Under the pieces are notes generated by a model, which saw only the letters and a list, made by a program, of their open reading frames with translations, did no database searches and was not told where the DNA came from. A stretch of DNA of 64,000 bases from contig JAUCBJ010001863.1 of NCBI GenBank assembly GCA_032718475.1, positions 1-64,000 of the forward strand, written 5' to 3'. Origin of the DNA: Nemertoderma westbladi (Eukaryota; Xenacoelomorpha; Nemertodermatida; Nemertodermatidae). The position numbers and the translations under genes were made by a program. Every line of letters starts with the position of its first letter. The stretch's first letter is position 1. Positions 53,030-64,000 of this stretch are shown piece after piece.

Positions 53030-53396
53030 GCGCCTTTGAACAGAACGTAAAAGTGAAGTTGCGCCTCGGCAATATATAAAGATAAATAATAGATGTTTTA
53101 TATATCGATGTCGTTGCCTTTCGTCAAAAAAAGGTGCGATTCTGCAAAAAAAGGCATTGTGTAAAAATTTGGGCTGGGGGGGGGGGGTTGTGGGGTTGCG
53201 CCTCAATAACGACACTATATTCTACATAGGACATAGGTGTATATTCGGTATATTACTGGGATACATTATACTGTGCAATGAATGTATCTTCAATCTACAG
53301 TATATAATGGTGTACTGTTAAGTTACTGTTACTGTAGTTACTGCTACTTACGTATTGTATTTACTGATTATCCAATAGTCATGATGTGTATTTATA
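53030..53396. repeat. Continuation of the FREP-block repeat region
   Basis: Matches 13960-14265 of the relic block: GGTGCGATTCTGCAAAAAA, a G run, CCTCAATAACGACA, then GTTACTGTAGTTACTGCTAC. Together with 50040-50100 it shows that about 2.9 kb was inserted between them. Confidence 0.7.
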
Positions 53397-56300
53397 ACTT
53401 CAGCTCTAGTCACTTTGGCAATACGATGAAACTATAAAAAATATTCTAGAACACAACAATATTAATAGGGAGATAGGATACTTATCTCTCCACTCAGAAA
53501 ACCACAGATATGGGGTTTTCTGACACAATCAAAATTCATTCATCTTCAGCGGAAAGACGTAGCAAATAACAGCTGATTACTTCTATAAATGTAAGTGTTA
53601 CCTGTTCACATATACCTGTGGTACCTGTTCACATATACCTGTTCACCATATCAATTTTCATATTTATAACTTCTATCCCACTCAACGAGATAAAGTATCT
53701 TAAATGAAAGTCAAAAGAACAGGTAATGTTCATGAAATAGCTGAGATATTTGAGGTGAATTATTGTATTATAAGTCAACTTCAGCTCTAGTCACTTTGGC
53801 AATACGATGAAACTATAATAAATATTCTAGAACACAACAATATTAACAGGGAGATAGGCTACTTATCTCTCCTCTCAGACAGCCACAGATAGGGGGTGTT
53901 CCAACGCAATCAAAATTCATCCATCTCCAGCGGAAAGACGTAGCAAATAACAGCTGATTACTTCTATAAATGTAAGTGTTACCTGTTCTTTTGACGTTCA
54001 TTTAAGATTCTCTATCTCGTGGAGTGGGATAGAAGTTATAAATATGAAAATTGATATGGTTTTTTAAAAAAATCAGAGGATATTTTGATAAATTATTGCA
54101 GAAAAATACCAAGGATTTTGACATGGATTTAATACTTAATTATGTTCATGAAATAGCTGAGATATTTGAGGTGAATTATTGTATTATGAGTCAACTTCAG
54201 CTCTAGTCACTTTGGCAATACGAATTGATATGGTTTTTGAAAAAAATCAGAGGATATTTTGATAAATTATTGCAGAAAAATACCAAGGAATTTGACATGG
54301 ATTTAATACTTAATTATGTTCATGAAATAGCTGAGATATTTGAGGTGAATTATTGTATTATGAGTCAACTTCAGCTCTAGTCACTTTGGCAATACGATGA
54401 AACTATAATAAATATTCTAGAACACAACAATATTAACAGGGAGATAGGCTATACTTATCTCTCCACTCAGACAGCCACAGATAGGGGGTGTTCCAACGCA
54501 ATCAAAATTCATCCATCTCCAGCGGAAAGACGTAGCAAATAACAGCTGATTACTGCTATAAATGTAAGTGTTACCTGTTCTTTTGACGTTCATTTAAGAT
54601 TCTCTATCTCGTGGAGTGGGATAGAAGTTATAAATAAGAAAATCGATGTGGTTTTTGAAAAAAATCAGAGGATATTTTGATAAATTATTGCAGAAAAACA
54701 CCAATGATTTTGACATGGCTTTAATACTTCATTATGTTCATGAAATAGCTGAGATATTTGAGGTGAATTATTGTATTATGAGTTAACTTCAGCTCTAGTC
54801 ACTTTGGCAATACGATGAAACTATAAAAAATATTCTAGAACACAACAATATTAATAGGGAGATAGGATACTTATCTCTCCACTCAGAAAGCCACAGATAT
54901 GGGGTTTTCTGACACAATCAAAATTCATTCATCTTCAGCGGAAAGACGTAGCAAATAACAGCTGATTACTTCTATAAATGTAAGTGTTACCTGTTCACAT
55001 ATACCTGTGGTACCTGTTCACATATACCTGTTCACCATATCAATTTTCATATTTATAACTTCTATCCCACTCAACGAGATAAAGTATCTTAAATGAAAGT
55101 CAAAAGAACAGGTAATGTTCATGAAATAGCTGAGATATTTGAGGTGAATTATTGTATTATAAGTCAACTTCAGCTCTAGTCACTTTGGCAATACGATGAA
55201 ACTATAATAAATATTCTAGAACACAACAATATTAACAGGGAGATAGGCTACTTATCTCTCCTCTCAGACAGCCACAGATAGGGGGTGTTCCAACGCAATC
55301 AAAATTCATCCATCTCCAGCGGAAAGACGTAGCAAATAACAGCTGATTACTTCTATAAATGTAAGTGTTACCTGTTCTTTTGACGTTCATTTAAGATTCT
55401 CTATCTCGTGGAGTGGGATAGAAGTTATAAATATGAAAATTGATATGGTTTTTTAAAAAAATCAGAGGATATTTTGATAAATTATTGCAGAAAAATACCA
55501 AGGATTTTGACATGGATTTAATACTTCATTATGTTCATGAAATAGCTGAGATATTTGAGGTGAATTATTGTATTATGAGACAACTTCAGCTCTAGTCACT
55601 TTGGCAATACGATGAAACTATAAAAAATATTCTAGAACCCAACAATATTAATAGGGAGATAGGATACTTATCTCTCCACTCAGAAAGCCACAGATAGGGG
55701 GTGTTCCAACGCAATCAAAATTCATCCATCTCCAGCGGAAAGACGTAGCAAATAACAGCTGATTACTTCTATAAATGTAAGTGTTACCTGTTCTTTTGAC
55801 TTTCATTTAAGATACTTTATCTCGTTGAGTGGGATAGAAGTTATAAATATGAAAATTGATATGGTTTTTGAAAAAAATCAGAGGATATTTTGATAAATTA
55901 TTGCAGAAAAATACCAAGGAATTTGACATGGATTTAATACTTAATTATGTTCATGAAATAGCTGAGATAATTGAGGTGAATTATTGTATTATGAGTCAAC
56001 TTCAGCTCTAGTCACTTTGGCAATACGATGAAACTTTAATAAATATTCTAGAACACAACAATATTAACTGGGAGATAGGCTATACTTATCTCTCCACTCA
56101 GACAGCCACAGATAGGGGGTGTTCCAACGCAATCAAAATTCATCCATCTCCAGCGGAAAGACGTAGCAAATAACAGCTGATTACTGCTATAAATGTAAGT
56201 GTTACCTGTTCTTTTGACGTTCATCTAAGATTCTCTATCTCGTGGAGTGGGATAGAAGTTATAAATAAGAAAATCGATGTGGTTTTTGAAAAAAATCAGA

Positions 56301-59300
56301 GAATATTTTGATAAATTATTGCAGAAAAACACCAATGATTTTGACATGGCTTTAATACTTCATTATGTTCATGAAATAGCTGAGATATTTGAGGTGAATT
56401 ATTGTATTATGAGTTAACTTCAGTTCTAGTCACTTTGGCAATACGATGAAACTATAAAAAATATTCTAGAACACAACAATATTAATAGGGAGATAGGATA
56501 CTTATCTCTCCACTCAGAAAGCCACAGATGGGGGGTGTTCTGACACAATAAAAATTCATCCATCTCCAGCGGAAAGACGTAGCAAATAACAGCTGATTAC
56601 TTCTATAAATGTAAGTGTTACCTGTTCTTTTGACGTTCATTTAAGATTCTCTATCTCGTGGAGTGGGATAGAAGTTATAAATATGAAAATTGATATGGTT
56701 TTTGAAAAAAATCAGAGGATATTTTGATAAATTATTGCAGAAAAATACCAAGGATTTTGACATCGATTTAATACTTCATTATGTTCATGAAATAGTTGAG
56801 ATATTTGAGGTGAATTATTGTATTATGAGACAACTTGAGCTCTAGTCACTTTGGCAATACGATGAAACTATAAAAAATATTCTAGAACACAACAATATTA
56901 ATAGGGAGATAGGATACTTATCTCTCCACTCAGAAAGCCACAGATAGGGGGTGTTCCAACGCAATCAAAATTCATCCATCTCCAGCGGAAAGACGTAGCA
57001 AATAACAGCAGATTACTTCTATAAATGTAAGTGTTACCTGTTCTTTTGACTTTCATTTAAGATACTTTATCTCGTTGAGTGGGATAGAAGTTATTAATAT
57101 GAAAATTGATATGGTTTTTGAAAAAAATCAGAGGATATTTTGATAAATTATTGCAGAAAAATACCAAGGAATTTGACATGGATTTAATACTTCATTATGT
57201 TCATGAAATAGCTGAGATATTTGAGGTGAATTATTGTATTATGAGTCAACTTCAGCTCTAGTCACTTTGGCAATACGATGAAACTTTAATAAATATTCTA
57301 GAACACAACAATATTAACAGGGAGATAGGCTACTTATCTCTCCACTCAGACAGCCACAGATAGGGGGTGTTCCAACGCAATCAAAATTCATCCATCTCCA
57401 GCGGAAAGACGTAGCAAATAACAGCTGATTACTGCTATAAATGTAAGTGTTACCTGTTCTTTTGACGTTCATCTAAGATTCTCTATCTCGTGGAGTGGGA
57501 TAGAAGTTATAAATAAGAAAATCGATTTGGTTTTTGAAAAAAATCAGAGAATATTTTGATAAATTATTGCAGAAAAACACCAATGATTTTGACATGGCTT
57601 TAATACTTCATTATGTTCATGAAATAGCTGAGATATTTGAGGTGAATTATTGTATTATGAGTTAACTTCAGCTCTAGTCACTTTGGCAATACGATGAAAC
57701 TATAAAAAATATTCTAGAACACAACAATATTAATAGGGAGATAGGATACTTATCTCTCCACTCAGAAAGCCACAGATGGGGGGTGTTCTGACACAATCAA
57801 AATTCATCCATCTCCAGCGGAAAGACGTAGCAAATAACAGCTGATTACTTCTATAAATGTAAGTGTTACCTGTTCTTTTGACGTTCATTTAAGATTCTCT
57901 ATCTCGTGGAGTGGGATAGAAGTTATAAATATGAAAATTGATATGGTTTTTGAAAAAAATCAGAGGATATTTTGATAAATTATTGCAGAAAAATACCAAG
58001 GATTTTGACATCGATTTAATACTTCATTATGTTCATGAAATAGCTGAGATATTTGAGGTGAATTATTGCATTACATAATAACTTTAGCTCCAGCCACTTT
58101 AGCAATACGATGAAACTATAAAAAATATTCTAGAACACAACAATATTAATAGGGAGATAGGATACTTATCTCTCCACTCAGAAAGCCACAGATGGGGGGT
58201 GTTCTGACACAATAAAAATTCATCCATCTCCAGCGGAAAGACGTAGCAAATAACAGCTGATTACTTCTATAAATGTAAGTGTTACCTGTTCTTTTGACGT
58301 TCATTTAAGATTCTCTATCTCGTGGAGTGGGATAGAAGTTATAAATATGAAAATTGATATGGTTTTTGAAAAAAATCAGAGGATATTTTGATAAATTATT
58401 GCAGAAAAATACCAAGGATTTTGACATCGATTTAATACTTCATTATGTTCATGAAATAGTTGAGATATTTGAGGTGAATTATTGTATTATGAGACAACTT
58501 GAGCTCTAGTCACTTTGGCAATACGATGAAACTATAAAAAATATTCTAGAACACAACAATATTAATAGGGAGATAGGATACTTATCTCTCCACTCAGAAA
58601 GCCACAGATAGGGGGTGTTCCAACGCAATCAAAATTCATCCATCTCCAGCGGAAAGACGTAGCAAATAACAGCAGATTACTTCTATAAATGTAAGTGTTA
58701 CCTGTTCTTTTGACTTTCATTTAAGATACTTTATCTCGTTGAGTGGGATAGAAGTTATTAATATGAAAATTGATATGGTTTTTGAAAAAAATCAGAGGAT
58801 ATTTTGATAAATTATTGCAGAAAAATACCAAGGAATTTGACATGGATTTAATACTTCATTATGTTCATGAAATAGCTGAGATATTTGAGGTGAATTATTG
58901 TATTATGAGTCAACTTCAGCTCTAGTCACTTTGGCAATACGATGAAACTTTAATAAATATTCTAGAACACAACAATATTAACAGGGAGATAGGCTACTTA
59001 TCTCTCCACTCAGACAGCCACAGATAGGGGGTGTTCCAACGCAATCAAAATTCATCCATCTCCAGCGGAAAGACGTAGCAAATAACAGCTGATTACTGCT
59101 ATAAATGTAAGTGTTACCTGTTCTTTTGACGTTCATTTAAGATTCTCTATCTCGTGGAGTGGGATAGAAGTTATAAATATGAAAATCGATATGATTTTTG
59201 TAAAAAATCAGAGGATATTTTGATAAATTATTGCAGAAAAACACCAAGGATTTTGACATTGCTTTAATACTTCATTATGTTCATGAAATAGCTGAGATAT

Positions 59301-62300
59301 TTGAGATGAATTATTGCATTACATAATAACTTTAGCTCCAGCCACTTTAGCAATACGATGAAACTATAATAAATATTCTAGAACACAACAATATTAATAG
59401 GGAGATAGGCTACTTATTTCTCAAATCAGACAGCCACAGATGGGGGGTGTTCTGACACAATCAAAATTCATCCATCTCCAGCGGAAAGACATAGCAAATA
59501 ACAGCTGATTACTTCTATAAATGTAAGTGTTACCTGTTCTTTTGACATTCATTTAAGATTCTCTATCTCGTGGAGTGGGATAGAAGTTATAAATATGAAA
59601 ATTGATATGGTTTTTTAAAAAAATCAGAGGATATTTTGATAAATTATTGCAGAAAAATACCAAGGAATTTGACATGGATTTAATACTTAATTATGTTCAT
59701 GAAATAGCTGAGATATTTCAGGTGAATTATTGTATTATGAGTCAACTTCAGCTCTAGTCACTTTGGCAATACGATGAAACTTTAATAAATATTCTAGAAC
59801 ACAACAATATTAACTGGGAGATAGGCTATACTTATCTCTCCACTCAGACAGCCACAGATAGGGGGTGTTCCAACGCAATCAAAATTCATCCATCTCCAGC
59901 GGAAAGACGTAGCAAATAACAGCTGATTACTGCTATAAATGTAAGTGTTACCTGTTCTTTTGACGTTCATCTAAGATTCTCTATCTCGTGGAGTGGGATA
60001 GAAGTTATAAATAAGAAAATCGATGTGGTTTTTGAAAAAAATCAGAGAATATTTTGATAAATTATTGCAGAAAAACACCAATGATTTTGACATGGCTTTA
60101 ATACTTCATTATGTTCATGAAATAGCTGAGATATTTGAGGTGAATTATTGTATTATGAGTTAACTTCAGCTCTAGTCACTTTGGCAATACGATGAAACTA
60201 TAAAAAATATTCTAGAACACAACAATATTAATAGGGAGATAGGATACTTATCTCTCCACTCAGAAAGCCACAGATGGGGGGTGTTCTGACACAATCAAAA
60301 TTCATCCATCTCCAGCGGAAAGACGTAGCAAATAACAGCTGATTACTTCTATAAATGTAAGTGTTACCTGTTCTTTTGACGTTCATTTAAGATTCTCTAT
60401 CTCGTGGAGTGGGATAGAAGTTATAAATATGAAAATTGATATGGTTTTTGAAAAAAATCAGAGGATATTTTGATAAATTATTGCAGAAAAATACCAAGGA
60501 TTTTGACATCGATTTAATACTTCATTATGTTCATGAAATAGCTGAGATATTTGAGGTGAATTATTGTATTAAGACAACTTGAGCTCTAGTCACTTTGGCA
60601 ATACGATGAAACTATAAAAAATATTCTAGAACACAACAATATTAATAGGGAGATAGGATACTTATCTCTCCACTCAGAAAGCCACAGATAGGGGGTGTTC
60701 CAACGCAATCAAAATTCATCCATCTCCAGCGGAAAGACGTAGCAAATAACAGCAGATTACTTCTATATGTAAGTGTTACCTGTTCTTTTGACTTTCATTT
60801 AAGATACTTTATCTCGTTGAGTGGGATAGAAGTTATTAATATGAAAATTGATATGGTTTTTGAAAAAAATCAGAGGATATTTTGATAAATTATTGCAGAA
60901 AAATACCAAGGAATTTGACATGGATTTAATACTTCATTATGTTCATGAAATAGCTGAGATATTTGAGGTGAATTATTGTATTATGAGTCAACTTCAGCTC
61001 TAGTCACTTTGGCAATACGATGAAACTATAATAAATATTCTAGAACACAACAATATTAACAGGGAGATAGGCTCTTATCTCTCCACTCAGACAGCCACAG
61101 ATAGGGGGTGTTCCAACGCAATCAAAATTCATCCATCTCCAGCGGAAAGACATAGCAAATAACAGCTGATTACTGCTATAAATGTAAGTGTTACCTGTTC
61201 TTTTGACGTTCATTTAAGATTCTCTATCTCGTGGAGTGGGATAGAAGTTATAAATATGAAAATCGATATGATTTTTGTAAAAAATCAGAGGATATTTTGA
61301 TAAATTATTGCAGAAAAACACCAAGGATTTTGACATTGCTTTAATACTTCATTATGTTCATGAAATAGCTGAGATATTTGAGGTGAATTATTGCATTACA
61401 TAATAACTTTAGCTCCAGCCACTTTAGCAATACGATGAAACTATAATAAATATTCTAGAACACAACAATATTAATAGGGAGATAGGCTACTTATTTCTCA
61501 AATCAGACAGCCACAGATGGGGGGTGTTCTGACACAATCAAAATTCATCCATCTCCAGCGGAAAGACATAGCAAATAACAGCTGATTACTTCTATAAATG
61601 TAAGTGTTACCTGTTCTTTTGACTTTCATTTAAGATTCTTTATCTCGTGGAGTGGGATAGAAGTTATAAATATGAAAATTGATATGGTTTTTGAAAAAAA
61701 TCAGAGGATATTTTGATAAATTATTGCATAAAAATACCAAGGATTTTGACATGGATTTAATACTTCATTATGTTCATGAAATAGCTGAGATACTTGAGGT
61801 GAATTATTGCATTACATAATAACTTTAGCTCCAACCACTTTAGCAATACGATGAAACTATAATAAATATTCTAGAACACAACAATATTAATAGGGAGATA
61901 GGCTACTTATCTCTCAACTCATACAACCACAGATAGGGGGTTTTCTGACACAATCAAAATTCATTCATCTTCAGCGGAAAGACGTAGCAAATAACAGCTG
62001 ATTACTTCTATAAATGTAAGTGTTACCTGTTCTTTTGATTTTCATTTAAGATTATCTATCTCGTGGAGTGGGTTAGAAGTTATAAATATTAAAATCGATA
62101 TGGTTAAAGTAAAGAATCAGAGGATATTTTGATAAATTATTGCAGAAAAACACCAATTATTTTGACATGGCTTTAATACTTCATTATGTTCATGAAATAG
62201 CTGAGATATTTGAGGTGAATTATTGCATTACTTTTATTTTATTATTAATTTTAGCTCCAGCCACTTTAGCAATACGATGAAACAATAATAAATATTCTAG

Positions 62301-63444
62301 AACACAGCAATATTAATAGGGAGATAGGATACTTATCTCTCCACCCAGAAAGCCACAGATAGGGGGTGTTCCAACGCAATCAAAATTAATCCATCTCCAG
62401 CGGAAAGACGTAGCAAATAACAGCTGATTACTTCTATAAATGTAAGTGTTACCTGTTCTTTTGACTTTCATTTAAGATACTTTATCTCGTTGAGTGGGAT
62501 AGAAGTTATAAATATGAAAATCGATATGATTTTTGTAAAAAATCAGAGGATATTTTGATAAATTATTGCAGAAAAACACCAAGGATTTTGACATGGCTTT
62601 AATACTTCATTATGTTCATGAAATAGCTGAGATATTTGAGGTGAATTATTGCATTAATTACATAATAACTTTAGCTCCAGCCACTTTAGCAATACGATGA
62701 AACTATAATAAATATTCTAGAACACAACAATATTAATAGGGAGATAGGCTACTTATTTCTCAACTCAGACAGCCACAGATAGGGGGTGTTCCAACGCAAT
62801 CAAAATTCATCCATCTCCAGCGGAAAGACGTAGCAAATAACAGCTGATTACTTCTATAAATGTAAGTGTTACCTGTTCTTTTGACGTTCATTTAAGATTC
62901 TCTATCTCGTGGAGTGGGATAGAAGTTATAAATATGAAAATTGATATGGTTTTTTAAAAAAATCAGAGGATATTTTGATAAATTATTGCAGAAAAATACC
63001 AAGGATTTTGACATGGATTTAATACTTCATTATGTTCATGAAATAGCTGAGATATTTGAGGTTAATTATTGTATTATAAGTCAACTTCAGCTCTAGTCAC
63101 TTTGGCAATACGATGAAACTATAATAAATATTCTAGAACACAACAATATTGACAGGGAGATAGGCTACTTATCTCTCCTCTCAGACAGCCACAGATAGGG
63201 GGTGTTCCAACGCAATCAAAATTCATCCATCTCCAGCGGAAAGACGTAGCAAATAACAGCTGATTACTTCTATAAATGTAAGTGTTACCTGTTCTTTTGA
63301 CGTTCATTTAAGATTCTCTATCTCGTGGAGTGGGATAGAAGTTATAAATATGAAAATTGATATGGTTTTTTAAAAAAATCAGAGGATATTTTGATAAATT
63401 ATTGCAGAAAAATACCAAGGATTTTGACATGGATTTAATACTTC
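53397..63444. repeat. 10-kb satellite array, about 415-bp monomers, higher-order repeats
   Basis: About 24 monomers, marked by CTCTAGTCACTTTGGCAATA, occur at spacings of 410-428 bp. Most contain AGATTCTCTATCTCGTGGAG or AGATACTTTATCTCGTTGAG, CCAGCGGAAAGACGTAGC and an imperfect GAGATAGG...TATCTC hairpin. Junction variants (GAGAC, GAGTC, GAGTT, CATAATAAC) recur in ordered sets of three or four, indicating higher-order units of about 1.25-1.7 kb. 53397-53780 is repeated at 54788-55168, including an internal inversion. No CENP-B-box-like sequence was seen. Open frames inside are not genes. Confidence 0.95.
53645..53724. other. Inverted segment inside a satellite monomer
   Basis: This stretch (CCATATCAATTTTCATATTT ... 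CAAAAGAACAGGTAA) is the reverse complement of the usual monomer segment TTCTTTTGACTTTCATTTAA ... AATTGATATGG. It is preceded by a triplicated ACCTGTTCACATAT-like word and followed by a deletion of about 80 bp of normal monomer. The same structure recurs at 55033-55112. Confidence 0.9.
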
Positions 63445-64000
63445 TGTTCGCGGTATTTCAACTTTCCATAACGCGAGTTGAATATTTTTGTATTTATTTA
63501 AAATTGATTATTCCGATATTACTACTGGGTGCGGGACCATGGGTTTTGGGCACATTCAAGAAACTGGGGGCGATTTATGGGCGAACTTTGGGGCAACTTA
63601 CAGGGTACGGGAATAATTTCATAGTTATAAGGGCCAGGGGGGGATGGAAAATGCAAGCAGTATTCAGGTTAGCCTGAGTACTATTAGGCCCTGGCCAACT
63701 TCCTGCTGCCTGTAGGGGTGGATTTGGTAATGCGCCAGGCCTAAAGGACAAGGACTGCCCTTAGCGGTCCCTGGCCAACAGCAGCCATTACGAGACTGAA
63801 AAGAACTCGGACCGCTGACTGCTTGTGTCAGGGATTTGCGACGGGCACCGACGGCCCCTTAGTAGCCAAGCCGTTCTGGTTCTCGATGATCGTTCCCTTC
63901 GGGGTTCGTGAGGGGTGGAGCGGACACGCGAACGGGTGGCCAACTAACGACTGCCCCCTGACCTAAGCCGTACTGGTTCTCGATGACCGATCCCTTCGGG
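63445..64000. mobile_element. Second copy of the GC-rich element, inverted, cut by window end
   Basis: It starts TGTTCGCGGTATTTCAAC exactly where a satellite monomer (TTTAATACTTC) is broken. It then follows the reverse complement of 11718 back toward about 10700, including CCTGTAGGGGTGGATTTGG, the CTGCCCTTAGCGGTCCCTGG segment and ATCCCTTCGGG. The other end and target duplication lie outside the window. Confidence 0.85.

Noticed and set aside
53397-63444. Regular repeats that could look like a CRISPR-type array or a gene cluster
   Set aside because: Monomers of about 415 bp tandemly adjoin with no spacers, in a eukaryotic context; open frames (for example 63119-63307) are not conserved as proteins between monomers.
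63357-63677. 106-codon open frame at the right end
   Set aside because: It spans the junction between satellite and inserted element, so it is an accidental fusion frame.

Overview
This is eukaryotic, AT-rich, intron-containing and very repeat-rich DNA from an animal. Frequent short palindromes such as AGGCCTAC and ACCGGTACCGG, marine-invertebrate-type LINEs, a fibrinogen-domain gene pair and a Ly6/LU-domain gene point to a marine invertebrate deuterostome, perhaps an echinoderm. That is inference; no rRNA or mitochondrial marker is present. No tRNA, rRNA, CRISPR array or bacterial operon was seen.

Layout. (1) 1-5560 and 17284-26276 are two direct copies of one segmental duplication. Each carries an exon of a secreted, GPI-anchored LU (Ly6/uPAR) protein, LINE debris and large foldback hairpins. 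The second copy was later split by a 4.2-kb non-LTR retrotransposon (20085-24288), which has a poly(A) end and a 14-bp target duplication; the first copy preserves the empty site. The last LU exon, at 16875-17171, lies just outside the second copy. (2) 5490-10030, 13400-14260 and 44285-53395 are three related blocks built around fibrinogen-related (FREP-like) genes on the minus strand: an intact three-exon gene (5948-8244), a promoterless relic (13405-13640) and an intact five-exon gene (44780-48846). The two intact genes share a TATA box, an exon layout and an upstream 33-bp minisatellite. They differ in their coiled coil, which in the second gene has expanded as a 21-bp DNA repeat encoding a perfect heptad. 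(3) 26277-32358 is a transposon nest: an outer 6.1-kb TIR element with TA target sites, an inner 4.0-kb TIR element with TAG target sites, and inside that a spliced gene resembling DUF4806 proteins. (4) 32360-44280 is mostly repeats, including a BEL/Pao gag relic between long inverted repeats. It also holds an orphan signal-peptide exon (38002-38109) and a small split gene (43532-43967). (5) 53397-63444 is a 10-kb satellite array of about 415-bp monomers with higher-order structure, ended by a second, inverted copy of an undescribed GC-rich mobile element first seen at 10168-11718.

The host genes that can be supported all encode secreted or surface proteins: two FREP-like lectins, an LU protein and an unknown secreted product. 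This fits a fast-evolving, duplicated, immune-type region, but the functional link is inference. The strongest unusual signals are a proline/serine/threonine minisatellite placed in frame inside a reverse-transcriptase palm domain, the heptad-encoding minisatellite in a FREP-like gene, and a FREP-like gene in which a coiled coil appears to sit between the two parts of the fibrinogen domain.
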